Of a DNA stretch of 49,228 nt, positions 25,471 through 34,027 are shown piece by piece (within the stretch, counting starts at the first letter, position 1; the number at the start of each line of letters is the position of its first letter). Origin of the DNA: Halarsenatibacter silvermanii (GTDB lineage: Bacteria > Bacillota > Halanaerobiia > Halanaerobiales > Halarsenatibacteraceae); NCBI RefSeq assembly GCF_900103135.1, contig NZ_FNGO01000019.1, positions 1 through 49,228 on the forward strand. Direction: 5' to 3'. Under the pieces are notes generated by a model. The model saw only the letters and a list, made by a program, of their open reading frames with translations, did not search any database and was not told where the DNA came from. Both the position numbers and the translations under genes were made by a program.

Positions 25471-26961
25471 TTATCTCCCCGCGTGATGTATGCCCAAAAT
25501 ATCTAGCTCTTCCCGAGTGAGATCTACTCCTCTCAGCATCAACCGATTACCTCGTAGGCTTTCTATAGCATTGATTCCCATTCCTCCCATCATTTCCTTT
25601 ATCTCATGAGTCCAGCCTGTGATCAGATTTTTCACGCGCTCAGCACCCTCTTCCGGATCCAGCCTCCCGACCAGATCAGGATCCTGAGTGGCGATTCCCC
25701 AGGGACAGCTGCCGGTGAAGCACTGCCTGCACATATGACATCCCAGAGCTATCATGGCCGCAGTGCCAATGTAAACAGCATCAGCTCCTAAGGCAATAGC
25801 CTTGACCACATCGGCGCTGCTGCGGATGCTGCCGCCGGCTATCAGCGAGACATTGTTGCGGAGGTTCTCCTCGCGCAGCCTATCGTCGACTGCAGCCAGG
25901 GCAAATTCGATCGGAATACCCACGTTGTTTCTGATGCGGGTGGGTGCAGCCCCGGTGCCTCCGCGATATCCATCTATTGCTATGATATCAGCTCCGGCCG
26001 TAGCTATACCCACAGCTATTGAGGCCACATTGTGGACGGCCGAAACTTTTACCGCCACCGGTTTTTCGTAATCGGTGGCTTCTTTGAGAGAATATATGAG
26101 CTGACGCAGATCTTCGATAGAATAAATATCATGATGAGGGGCCGGCGAGAGGGCATCGGTTCCCTCCGGAATCATTCGCGTCTGCGATATGTCCTCTTTC
26201 ACCTTTTCTCCGGGCAGATGTCCACCTATTCCCGGTTTGGCGCCCTGGCCTATTTTTATCTCGATCGCCCGCCCGGCCTGAAGATAATCGCGGTGTACCC
26301 CAAAACGTCCCGAAGCCACCTGAACCATGGTGTTATCCTGAAATCTGTAAAGATCTTCATGCAGACCGCCCTCTCCGGTATTATATATCGTATTAAGCTC
26401 CGAAGCCGCTCGGGCGATTGAGCGGCAGGCATTGAGACTCAAAGCCCCAAAGGACATGCCCGCAAAAAGTATCGGAGTGTCAATCTCCAGCTGCGGAGGA
26501 ATTTCCTCATCCTTATCAGAAAAACTGTCGGGTTTTCTGCCCAGAAAAGTCTTTACCTCCATCGGTTCCCTCAGCGGATCTATGGAAGGGTTGGTCACCT
26601 GACTGGCATTGAGCAGCATATGATCCCAGTAAATTTTACCGCTCTCCGGATTACCCATGCCGGAAAGCAATATACCTCCCGTCTCCGCCTGTCGATAGAT
26701 GCTGCGAATCTTTTCATCGCTCCAATTTTGATTATCGGGAAATGTCTGATTTTTCTCCTCTATATGCAGGGCATCCTGCGGACAGAACGAGGTGCAGCGC
26801 TGACAGTTTACGCAGCCATCATTTTCGGCCTCCATGGTCTCTTTATCTTCATCATAACTGTGAACATCATATGAACATTGTTTTTCGCAGATGCGGCAGT
26901 TCACACATTTATCATCATCCCTCATGACCTGGAAATTACCGCCGGTCATATTTTTTTTCAT
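25471..26961 (-). CDS. Glutamate synthase FMN/iron-sulfur subunit (split GltB, part 2)
   Basis: A 496-residue protein. Residues 10-75 are a ferredoxin domain with two [4Fe-4S] motifs (CVNCRICEKQC, CVNCQRCTSFCPQDA). The FMN synthase barrel follows (FAGMSFGALSLNACRSIARAA, NTGEGGLHEDLYRF, KIGQGAKPGIGGHLPG, IDGYRGGTGAAPTR). A cysteine cluster CHMCRQCFTGSCPWG would hold the 3Fe-4S cluster of glutamate synthase. It makes glutamate from 2-oxoglutarate and ammonia tunnelled from the glutaminase; the built-in ferredoxin suggests electrons come from ferredoxin or a partner rather than a GltD, which is absent here. It overlaps part 1 by 4 bases. Confidence 0.9.
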   Translation of the reverse strand: MKKNMTGGNFQVMRDDDKCVNCRICEKQCSYDVHSYDEDKETMEAENDGCVNCQRCTSFCPQDALHIEEKNQTFPDNQNWSDEKIRSIYRQAETGGILLSGMGNPESGKIYWDHMLLNASQVTNPSIDPLREPMEVKTFLGRKPDSFSDKDEEIPPQLEIDTPILFAGMSFGALSLNACRSIARAASELNTIYNTGEGGLHEDLYRFQDNTMVQVASGRFGVHRDYLQAGRAIEIKIGQGAKPGIGGHLPGEKVKEDISQTRMIPEGTDALSPAPHHDIYSIEDLRQLIYSLKEATDYEKPVAVKVSAVHNVASIAVGIATAGADIIAIDGYRGGTGAAPTRIRNNVGIPIEFALAAVDDRLREENLRNNVSLIAGGSIRSSADVVKAIALGADAVYIGTAAMIALGCHMCRQCFTGSCPWGIATQDPDLVGRLDPEEGAERVKNLITGWTHEIKEMMGGMGINAIESLRGNRLMLRGVDLTREELDILGIHHAGR

Positions 26962-28049
26962 AGTCTATCAGCTCCTTCAACAAGACCTACTACCGGTTCT
27001 CCACCAGCAGGAAAATATAACTCATCCGGATCCGGACAGACTTCTCTGATGCCCGATTCTTCGCTGCTGGCAAAAATTTTATCCCCCTTTTCGGCCACAA
27101 CCATGGGCCGAAGCTTGATTCTATCATTAAGGATCATAAATCCGTTTTGAGAACCGAGTATTATGGAAAAGGGGCCATTTAGCAGGCCGCTTCCATATAC
27201 CGTCCTCAATTTTTTATAATATTCTCTGTTCTCTTCGTCCATTCTGGCGATTTTTTCCCAGAGAGGGGCGGAAAAAACCGCCGCTGCCCCTTCGGGATCC
27301 ATATCGTGGCGCCGCAGCAAAAGATCGCAGAGATAGGTGATGACCTCGGTATCCGTCTTCATGGTGCACTTGTAACCAAAAGTATTGATATAGCGCCTGT
27401 TGGCATCATAGGATGAAACCTCGCCATTGTGCACGATACTCCAGTCCAGAAGTGAAAAAGGATGTGCTCCCACCCACCAGCCGGGAGTATTGGTGGGAAA
27501 TCTTCCGTGAGCCGTCCAGAGATAACCCTCATAATCGTCCAGCCGGTAAAATTCTGCAATATCTTCGGGGAAACCGACCCCTTTAAAGACACCCATATTT
27601 TTGCCGCTGGATACTATATAAGCTCCTTCTATGCTGCTGTTGACCTCCATAACCTGCCGGGCTACGTACTCTTTGCCGCTGATCTTGAGATCTCGGAGAC
27701 CTTCGGTAGGGGGCTCGACAAAATAGCGCCAGATCAGTGGAGGTTTGGAAAGATTTTTGGGAGGTCGGGTGGGAATCTCCTCCCGCGAGGAAATTATGAA
27801 GCTACTTTCCAGCAGCTCCTCAGTGCTTTTTCTGCTCTTTCTATCCTCATAAAAAATATGAAGGGCAAATTCGTTTGCATGCTGGGGATAGATCCCATAA
27901 GCGGCAAATCCCCCGCCCAATCCGTTAGATCTCTCCCTGAGCGAAGCGATAGAATTGACTATTGTGCTGGCGGAAAATCTATTCTTTTTTTGGTCGAGAA
28001 CACCGCTGATGGCACAGCCATCAGATCTTCTGGTTGCAGTACTATTCAT
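26958..28049 (-). CDS. Glutamate synthase glutamine amidotransferase subunit (split GltB, part 1)
   Basis: A 363-residue class II (Ntn) amidotransferase that releases ammonia from glutamine. The likely nucleophile is Cys12 (SDGCAISGVLD), so the first 11 residues would have to be removed, as in GltB. Later motifs are TAHGRFPTNTPGWWVGAHPF, IVHNGEVSSYDANRRY and KTDTEVITYLCDLLL. A GAGG precedes the ATG at 28049 by about 9 bases. It is the first of the three glutamate synthase genes and follows glnA after a 160-base gap that contains a strong hairpin. The three-gene form is usual in archaea and some anaerobes. Confidence 0.9.
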   Translation of the reverse strand: MNSTATRRSDGCAISGVLDQKKNRFSASTIVNSIASLRERSNGLGGGFAAYGIYPQHANEFALHIFYEDRKSRKSTEELLESSFIISSREEIPTRPPKNLSKPPLIWRYFVEPPTEGLRDLKISGKEYVARQVMEVNSSIEGAYIVSSGKNMGVFKGVGFPEDIAEFYRLDDYEGYLWTAHGRFPTNTPGWWVGAHPFSLLDWSIVHNGEVSSYDANRRYINTFGYKCTMKTDTEVITYLCDLLLRRHDMDPEGAAAVFSAPLWEKIARMDEENREYYKKLRTVYGSGLLNGPFSIILGSQNGFMILNDRIKLRPMVVAEKGDKIFASSEESGIREVCPDPDELYFPAGGEPVVGLVEGADRL

Positions 28050-28116
28050 GTCTTCAAACCTCGCTATTCATAATATTATGTGTTTTGCAGTTCTGCTTGC
28101 TTCTAAGATAGATTTG

Positions 28117-28169
28117 GGGGTTTATTCCGGCCGGGCCTGGAAAAAAGCCCCATTCCGGAATAAAACCCC
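28117..28169. other. Strong nested hairpin between glnA and the glutamate synthase genes
   Basis: GGGGTTTATTCCGG (28117-28130) pairs with CCGGAATAAAACCCC (28155-28169) with one bulged base, and an inner GGGC (28133-28136) pairs with GCCC (28147-28150). No T-run follows on either strand, so it is not a normal terminator. It may be a partial read-through, processing or stability element that sets glnA against gltB expression. Confidence 0.6.
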
Positions 28170-28208
28170 TTAAGTCTGCAGATATATAACCAGGCGGAGA
28201 TTTAAGTT

Positions 28209-29537
28209 TTAATATTTGCGGAGATAGGTATCAATTTCCCAGGAATGAACCTGCTTCTTGTAATCGTTCCACTCCAGCTCCTTAGCCCGGATGAACATGT
28301 TGTAGATATGATCGCCCAGTGCCTCTTCCATCAATTCACTCTGCTTGAGCTCTTCCACAGCTTCCTTGATATTGCCGGGAAGACTGGGGATTCCTTTCTC
28401 CTCACGGTCCTCATCGCAAAGGTTATAAATATTCTCTACGGTTTCAGATCCGGGATCAATCTCGTTCTTGATACCGGTTAAACCAGCCTTGAGCATGACC
28501 GCCATGGCCAGATAGGGATTGGAAGAAGGATCGGGGTTTCTGAGTTCCACTCTGGTACCCTGACCGCGGGCAGCAGGAACCCTCACCAGAGCGCTTCTGT
28601 TGCGGGAAGACCAGGCCACATAAACAGGAGCTTCATAACCCGGCACCAGTCTCTTGTAAGAATTGATTGTGGGGTTGGTAATGGCGGCAAATTCAGGAGC
28701 ATATTCCAGCAATCCGCCCATATAATAATAGGCTTCCTGGCTAAGCCCCAGCTCATCATCGGGATCATAAAATATGTTCTCTCCGTCCTCGAAGAGAGAC
28801 TGATGAACGTGCATACCCGAGCCATTGATGCCTTCTATGGGCTTGGGCATGAAAGTAGCATGCAGCCCATGATCCCGAGCTATCTTCTTGGTGACGAATT
28901 CAAAGGTGGCTATATTATCAGCTGTGCGCAGAACATCAGTATGTTTGAAATCTATCTCATGCTGGCCGGAAGCCACCTCGTGATGGGAGGTTTCTACCTC
29001 GAATTCCATCTCCTCTAAAGCTATGGAAATCTCCTGACGGGCACTTTCGCCTTTATCCACCGGTGAAAGATCAAAATATCCTCCCTTATCGTGAGTTATG
29101 GTGGTGGGTTCTCCATTCTCGCTGAGTTTAAAAAGGAAAAATTCTGGTTCCGGTCCGGCGTGCATGGAATAACCCATCTCTTCTGCCTCGGCTATCACGT
29201 TTTTAAGAGTGCTGCGCGGGCAGCCGGCAAATGGCTCTCCCTCAGGCGTATAAATATCGCACATCAACCGGGCTACCTTGCCGTGGCCGTTTTCCCAGGG
29301 GAAGATGGTAAATGTGTCGAGATCAGGATTTAAATACATATCCGATTCCTGGATCCGGGAGAAACCCTCGATAGAGGACCCATCGAACATTATCTCACCA
29401 TCGAGTGCATCGGGCAGCTGATCAACTGTTATAGCTACATTTTTCAGAGTACCCAGAATGTCGACAAACTGCAGATGGATAAACTTGACATTGTGCTTTT
29501 CAGCTTCTTCCAGGATGATCTCTTTGCTCATGCTCAT
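28209..29537 (-). CDS. glnA: Glutamine synthetase, type I
   Basis: A 442-residue GSI that makes glutamine from glutamate, ammonia and ATP. Motifs: the N-terminal FDGSSIEGFSRIQESDM, EPEFFLF, GQHEIDFKHTDVL, the glutamate/ATP site NGSGMHVHQSLF, and RSALVRVPAARGQGTRVELR. The length fits the shorter GSI-alpha class of Firmicutes, and I see no adenylylation loop tyrosine motif, so control is probably by feedback and transcription. ATG 29537 is preferred (GGAG 11 bases upstream); GTG 29546 is too close to that site. With the downstream split glutamate synthase it forms a complete GS-GOGAT pathway. Confidence 0.96.
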   Translation of the reverse strand: MSMSKEIILEEAEKHNVKFIHLQFVDILGTLKNVAITVDQLPDALDGEIMFDGSSIEGFSRIQESDMYLNPDLDTFTIFPWENGHGKVARLMCDIYTPEGEPFAGCPRSTLKNVIAEAEEMGYSMHAGPEPEFFLFKLSENGEPTTITHDKGGYFDLSPVDKGESARQEISIALEEMEFEVETSHHEVASGQHEIDFKHTDVLRTADNIATFEFVTKKIARDHGLHATFMPKPIEGINGSGMHVHQSLFEDGENIFYDPDDELGLSQEAYYYMGGLLEYAPEFAAITNPTINSYKRLVPGYEAPVYVAWSSRNRSALVRVPAARGQGTRVELRNPDPSSNPYLAMAVMLKAGLTGIKNEIDPGSETVENIYNLCDEDREEKGIPSLPGNIKEAVEELKQSELMEEALGDHIYNMFIRAKELEWNDYKKQVHSWEIDTYLRKY

Positions 29538-29650
29538 GATTATCACAGCTCCTTTTTAAAGTTTAATAACAGAATCTAATTGCTTTTCGTTCCGGCCGTT
29601 CAAAATCTGTTCTTTCAACTTCGCTAGTTTAATACTACTATACAGTTCGC

Positions 29651-29713
29651 CAAAAATAAACAGCAGGGCTGACTATGATACTAGTATACATGTATTAAGC
29701 ATCAGCCCTGCTG
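29651..29713 (-). terminator. Terminator of gntR enclosing palindromic operators
   Basis: CAGCAGGGCTGA (29661-29672) and TCAGCCCTGCTG (29702-29713) are a perfect 12-base inverted repeat; on the minus strand TTTATTTTT follows (29660-29652). It should end the gntR transcript about 27 bases after its stop. The 29-base loop contains two regulatory-looking palindromes (see 29678-29695). Confidence 0.65.
29678..29695. promoter_or_regulatory. Overlapping palindromes upstream of glnA, candidate GntR operator
   Basis: ATACTAGTAT (29678-29687) and ATACATGTAT (29686-29695) are perfect 10-base palindromes that share two bases. A related AATACTACTATAC lies at 29632-29644. The second palindrome recurs exactly upstream of cbiA (33522-33531), the operon that encodes the GntR regulator. 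The site is about 145 bases upstream of the glnA start. Confidence 0.5.
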
Positions 29714-29739
29714 AGGGTTAGATCATATTTAGTTTTAGC

Positions 29740-30435
29740 TCATTCTTCATCATACACTTCATCAAAAACTTCTATGATGCTTTTTCTGGCCTGTTCTATA
29801 TGCTCCCGGGCCCGGGCCCGGGCTTTTTCCGGTTCTTCCTCTCTGAGGGCTTCCACCAGCTCCCGAAGCTCTTCCAGAGTCTGCCTCATTCTGCCCTCTC
29901 GATCGAGGCTGCTCGAGCGGAACCGATTTATCTGCTCAAAAAGATTGTCGAGCATCTTTTTCAGCCAGATATTATCGGCAGTATCGTAAATAATCTGATG
30001 AAAGGAAATCTCAATTTCGACGCATTCATCCAGCTCATTTTCATCAAGACAGTCTTCCAGATCAACGATGTGCTGCTCCAGCCTGTTTAGAATCTCCTGG
30101 TTCATCTCCCGGGCAGCCAGATAGGCAGCCAGCCCCTCGAGCTCCGCCCGCACCTGAAACAGGTCATTGATCTCTTTTTTCGATTTTATTCCGGCGATAA
30201 AAATACCCCTTTTGGGGACTACCGCTACCAGATTTTCCAGTTCCAGCATCTGTATAGCTTCCCGGACCGGGGTTCTGCTCACATCCAGTTCGCTGGCAAT
30301 CTCCATTTCGGTTATTTTTTCCCCGGGTTTCAAGATTCCATCCAGTATGCTTTCCCGCAGATTTTCATAAATTTGTTTTCTCAGTGGTTTATAGCTGTAC
30401 GAGTCGAGCGGCGGTAGATTGAGATCATCCGACAT
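29740..30435 (-). CDS. GntR-family regulator with FCD domain (FadR subfamily)
   Basis: A 231-residue regulator. Residues about 15-85 are the GntR winged helix (YENLRESILDGILKPGEKITEMEIASELDVSRTPVREAIQ is the span; key VSRTPVREAI). Residues 90-225 are the all-helical FCD effector domain, with candidate metal residues in EISFHQIIYD and REHIEQAR. FCD regulators bind small carboxylates or amino acids. The gene follows cbiP by 4 bases, so it is the last gene of the cbiA-cbiP unit. The start has AGGTGA upstream. The shared palindromes upstream of cbiA and glnA are its likely targets; the effector is unknown. Confidence 0.88.
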   Translation of the reverse strand: MSDDLNLPPLDSYSYKPLRKQIYENLRESILDGILKPGEKITEMEIASELDVSRTPVREAIQMLELENLVAVVPKRGIFIAGIKSKKEINDLFQVRAELEGLAAYLAAREMNQEILNRLEQHIVDLEDCLDENELDECVEIEISFHQIIYDTADNIWLKKMLDNLFEQINRFRSSSLDREGRMRQTLEELRELVEALREEEPEKARARAREHIEQARKSIIEVFDEVYDEE

Positions 30436-30439
30436 CTGA

Positions 30440-32014
30440 TCACCTCCAGATATTTTCCGACAGGCCGATAATATCGCGCAGAAGGTTGAGATCGAGATTT
30501 TCGCCCAGCATATCGGCCAGCTTATCGTATTCCTGTTCCTTCAACTCCTGATAATTTTTTCCCTCCGTCTCTACTCCTTCATACCCCAGTTCCCTGCGCA
30601 AATTTTCCAGCAGCTTTCCTGTCCATTCTCCATTCTCAAATATTCCGTGCCAGTAAGTCCCGAGAATACTGCCGTCCTCGTTGAGAAGAGAGATAATATT
30701 GCTATCGGCCCGGGCCAGGCCAGCAGCTTCATCATCGCACTCTTCTCCCGGCACCAGAGGCCTTAAATGATCACCATAGAGAAGTTCTGTTTCCCCCATG
30801 TGGATTTCATAACCCTCAAGTTCCAGCCCCTTCATACCGGCAAAAAAACCGTCATCCTCATATAGCCATTTCCCCGATGACTGTACGGTGCGCTTGTCCG
30901 GGTTCATCTCGGTCTCCAGCGGCAGCATATCGAGGCCGGGAATTTCCTGCAGATTGCTCTCAGCTCCCTCAGGATCGGCCAGCTTTCGGCCCAGCATCTG
31001 AAACCCTCCGCAGATACCGATCAGCATCCCCTCCGAGCTGGCATGCTGTTTAATAGCCCGGTCTAACCCTCTGTTGCGCAGCCAGATTCTGTCTTCGAGA
31101 GTATTTTTGCTGCCGGGTATGATCAGCACGTCGGCAGAGTCGACCTCTTCGGGGTTTTTGATGTATTCAACGCTGACCCCATCATACATCTCCAGGGGAT
31201 TGAAATCGGTGAAGTTGGATATATGGGGCAGCAGAATCACCTTGATCTGCAGACCGCTGCTGTCGTCGACAGAAGAGCTCAATCTTTCGCTGAGGCTGTC
31301 CTCATCATCCAGAGCGAGTTCGATATAGGGAAGCACCCCCATGAAGGGAATGTCAAGCATATCCTCCAGCTGCCTCAGACCCGGTTCCAGAAGGCTCTTG
31401 TCGCCTCGAAATTTGTTGATGATTAGAGCTTTGACCAGTTTGCGGTGCTTTTCCGGAAGCAGCTCCACGGTACCGTAAAGCGAGGCAAAAACTCCTCCTC
31501 TATCGATATCGCCAGCCAGCAGCACAGGCGCATTCACCATCTCAGCCATTCCCATGTTGACGATATCGTTTTTCTGAAGATTTATTTCCGCCGGGCTTCC
31601 TGCTCCCTCTATAACCACCACATCGTGTTTTGCAGCCAGTTCTCGATAGGCTTCATTGACGACCGATTTCAGCTGTGGTTTATACTCATAATATTCTCCA
31701 GCCTTCATATTTTCCTGAGGCTTCCCTCTCACTATGATCTGCGATCCCTTCTCTCCAGAAGGTTTTAACAGCACGGGATTCATTCTCACATCGGGATCAA
31801 GCCCGGCAGCTTCCGCCTGAAAAACCTGAGCTCTGCCCATCTCCCGGCCATCTGCTGTTACAAAAGAATTCAAAGCCATATTTTGAGCTTTGAAGGGAAC
31901 AGCGCTGATTCCCTCTCTTTTAAGCAGACGACAGATTCCGGCCACCAGCACACTCTTGCCTACCGAGGAGCCGGTTCCCTGGACCATAATATTATCAGCT
32001 AGGTTTACAGCCAT
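30440..32014 (-). CDS. cbiP: Cobyric acid synthase CbiP/CobQ
   Basis: A 524-residue glutamine-dependent amidase that adds four amide groups (b, d, e, g) to adenosylcobyrinic acid a,c-diamide. The N-terminal MobB/dethiobiotin-synthase-like ATPase begins MAVNLADNIMVQGTGSSVGK; later VVIEGAGSPAEINL and LAGDIDRGGVFASLYGT. The C-terminal class I (triad-type) glutaminase has LIIPGSKNT and the nucleophile motif GICGGFQMLG. The ATG at 32014 has GGGAG 8 bases upstream; the same frame is open far upstream but that is inside cbiA. It overlaps cbiA by 10 bases. Confidence 0.95.
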   Translation of the reverse strand: MAVNLADNIMVQGTGSSVGKSVLVAGICRLLKREGISAVPFKAQNMALNSFVTADGREMGRAQVFQAEAAGLDPDVRMNPVLLKPSGEKGSQIIVRGKPQENMKAGEYYEYKPQLKSVVNEAYRELAAKHDVVVIEGAGSPAEINLQKNDIVNMGMAEMVNAPVLLAGDIDRGGVFASLYGTVELLPEKHRKLVKALIINKFRGDKSLLEPGLRQLEDMLDIPFMGVLPYIELALDDEDSLSERLSSSVDDSSGLQIKVILLPHISNFTDFNPLEMYDGVSVEYIKNPEEVDSADVLIIPGSKNTLEDRIWLRNRGLDRAIKQHASSEGMLIGICGGFQMLGRKLADPEGAESNLQEIPGLDMLPLETEMNPDKRTVQSSGKWLYEDDGFFAGMKGLELEGYEIHMGETELLYGDHLRPLVPGEECDDEAAGLARADSNIISLLNEDGSILGTYWHGIFENGEWTGKLLENLRRELGYEGVETEGKNYQELKEQEYDKLADMLGENLDLNLLRDIIGLSENIWR

Positions 32015-33456
32015 GAATTTATCTCCCCCGCACATAGGTTTAACCAGCGAGCCACGAATTTTTGATTGCCGAAAAAATGCAGATGAGGATAGCCGGCCAG
32101 CACATTTTCTTTTACAGCCATTCCCGGGCGGGCCTCGCCGCTTCTCTGTCTTTTCACCCGGCCTTGAAAGGGCAAAGATCCGCTCTCTTCCAGGCGGGAA
32201 TAGTGGAATTCGTGGCCGCGCAATTTTAAGCCGTCGGACAGATCGATATTTACATAACCAAAATTCTGCAGACTGTCGGTCATCACAGTTCTTCCGGAGA
32301 AATATTCGACCATGGTAAAACAATCTCCTCCGCGGCTGCAGATTTCCTCCATGAGATACATAAAACCACCGCATTCAGCAAAACAGGGCAGGCCCTGTTC
32401 CAGCCGCTGTTTCAAATTCTCACGAAATTTGCGATTGCAGCTGAGTTCTTCTGCAAAAACCTCAGGAAAACCGCCGGCCATATAGAGGCCGTCAAGTCCG
32501 GCGGGGAGTTTTTCATCCTGCAGAGGACTGAATTCAACGAGCTCACAGCCCAGTTCCCGGAGAAGATCGAAATTGGCCCGATAGTGAAAGCTGAAGGCCT
32601 CATCGCGTGCCACACCTATTTTCAAATTCTGGCCCGGCAGCTGCAGGTTTCCGGAATTTTTAGCGGTCAGAGAGGCAGCCGGCCCGCTGTTTTTCTCCTC
32701 TTCTGGCTTCGTAAAATTATCAGCCTCTTCGGCGAGATTGAGGATAGAATCGAGCGATAAGTTTTCTGCCACCATGTCACCCAGAACAGTCGCAGCTCTC
32801 TCCAGCTCTTTTAGTTCTCCGGCCGGAATCAGACCCAGATGCCGCTCCGGAAGTTCAACATCGATATTTTTGGGCAGATAACCGACGCATTCGAGATCCG
32901 TCTCGCTTTCTAAGGCCTCAGCTATGAGTTCAAAATGACTTTGACTGCCCACCCTGTTGGCGATAACACCAGCCAGGTTCAATTCAGAACTGAACTCGCT
33001 GTAACCCTTTGCCATGGCGGCTGCACTCCTGGCCATGCCGCCTGTATCTATAATCAGCAGCACCGGGATGTCTAACATTTTTGCTATTTCCGCCGAGCTG
33101 CCTCGGTCCGTCCTGGGACTTGCGCCATCGAAAAGCCCCATCACTCCCTCGACCACCGAAATTTCGGCTTCGGCGTTTTTCTGCTGCCATAGATGCCTCA
33201 ACTGTCCGGAGGGAATGAGCCAGCTGTCGAGATTATAAGAACCGGTATCGGTGACGTATTCGTGAAAACCCGGATCTATATAATCAGGCCCTACTTTGAA
33301 GGGCTGTACCCGCAGGCCTTTTTTCTTCAGAGCGCTCATCAATCCCAGGGAAACTGAAGTTTTTCCCACCCCGCTGCCGGTTCCGGCAATCATCACAGCT
33401 CTTAAAGTTTCTGCTGAGCTTTTATCCTCTCGCTCCTTGCTGCTGATATCGACCAA
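32005..33456 (-). CDS. cbiA: Cobyrinic acid a,c-diamide synthase CbiA/CobB
   Basis: A 483-residue glutamine-dependent amidase that forms the a and c amides of cobyrinic acid, the step before cbiP. The ATPase part has MIAGTGSGVGKTSVSLGL, KVGPDYIDPGFH and VVEGVMGLFDG; the glutaminase part has YMAGGFPEVFAEEL, ECGGFMYLMEEI and the C-terminal LHFFGN. A linker of about 40 residues (about 238-280) is longer than I would expect. The start is TTG 33456 with GGAGGAGG 7 bases upstream. No other corrinoid genes are in the window, so the rest of the pathway, or a salvage route, is elsewhere. Confidence 0.95.
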   Translation of the reverse strand: MVDISSKEREDKSSAETLRAVMIAGTGSGVGKTSVSLGLMSALKKKGLRVQPFKVGPDYIDPGFHEYVTDTGSYNLDSWLIPSGQLRHLWQQKNAEAEISVVEGVMGLFDGASPRTDRGSSAEIAKMLDIPVLLIIDTGGMARSAAAMAKGYSEFSSELNLAGVIANRVGSQSHFELIAEALESETDLECVGYLPKNIDVELPERHLGLIPAGELKELERAATVLGDMVAENLSLDSILNLAEEADNFTKPEEEKNSGPAASLTAKNSGNLQLPGQNLKIGVARDEAFSFHYRANFDLLRELGCELVEFSPLQDEKLPAGLDGLYMAGGFPEVFAEELSCNRKFRENLKQRLEQGLPCFAECGGFMYLMEEICSRGGDCFTMVEYFSGRTVMTDSLQNFGYVNIDLSDGLKLRGHEFHYSRLEESGSLPFQGRVKRQRSGEARPGMAVKENVLAGYPHLHFFGNQKFVARWLNLCAGEINSWL

Positions 33457-33520
33457 TTTTACGCCTCCTCCAATTAAAACACATTAAATTAAGACAGCTC
33501 AAAATTCACCTGCCCACTTC

Positions 33521-33532
33521 AATACATGTATT
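33521..33532. promoter_or_regulatory. Palindrome upstream of cbiA, candidate GntR operator
   Basis: AATACATGTATT is a perfect 12-base palindrome 65 bases upstream of the cbiA start. Its inner ten bases are identical to the palindrome upstream of glnA at 29686-29695. Confidence 0.5.
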
Positions 33533-33625
33533 CATCCATTATATTGTTCTGCAGGAACAGACAATATTCCTGTCACAAAACAGGTAAAAATAATTTTCTG
33601 AAATTAATTTTTTCTGCTCAAACTT

Positions 33626-34027
33626 TTAATTCAGGATCTTCCTGTCTTCAGCTGGTAGATATCCCATAAGATCACTGTCATGACAATAATGGCTGGAAGA
33701 TATAAAGCAAAATGATACTCGAAATTTTTCGAAACTCAGGTTAAGTCCCTGGCCAAAAAATAGTGTCCCCGGCTCAGGATGTGCCGGGCTGAGCGTGAGC
33801 TCAAGGACGAGCTCTCGCGAAGGGAGCGCATCTTTCACATTTTTCCCGATTACATCCTCTTGCTTGAGTCCGGTCAACTTTTCAAAAGCTTCATTTACCT
33901 CTAAAAACTTGTAATCGATAGGCTCGCCTTCTGGAGAAAAAATCATGCGGTGGATGGCATATCCATTTAGAGCATGCTGAAAAAAACGTTTACAGAAATC
34001 GATATAGGTCATTACTCGATCCACCAC
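33626..34027 (-). pseudogene. PAS-domain gene remnant cut by repeat copy G
   Basis: The open frame (133 residues) is a chimera. Residues about 10-68 are a PAS fragment (HALNGYAIHRMIF, FLEVNEAFEKLTGLKQEDVI, GKNVKDALPS) as found in sensor kinases and diguanylate cyclases. From about residue 69 to the stop the frame reads through repeat copy G and has no protein-like character. No upstream domain or good ribosome site precedes the GTG at 34027. I take it to be the stump of a larger signalling gene, not a working protein. Confidence 0.65.
33634..33830. repeat. Dispersed intergenic repeat, copy G
   Basis: Left end GGATCTTCCTGTCTTCAGCT from 33634, then CTGGAAGATATAAAGC, GATACTCGAAATTTTTC and CCTGGCCAAAAA, continuing into CCCGGCTCAGGATGTGCCGG, a segment shared only with copy H. 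The right half is missing; the sequence passes directly into a broken PAS gene near 33830. Confidence 0.7.

Noticed and set aside
30440-32374. Longer cbiP version of 644 residues
   Set aside because: The first 120 residues lie inside cbiA in another frame. The ATG at 32014 has a ribosome site and gives the family N-terminus.
33626-33830. Protein-coding sequence through repeat copy G (second half of the 133-residue frame)
   Set aside because: The codons after the PAS fragment coincide with a repeat found at seven other non-coding sites, and the residues show no domain character.
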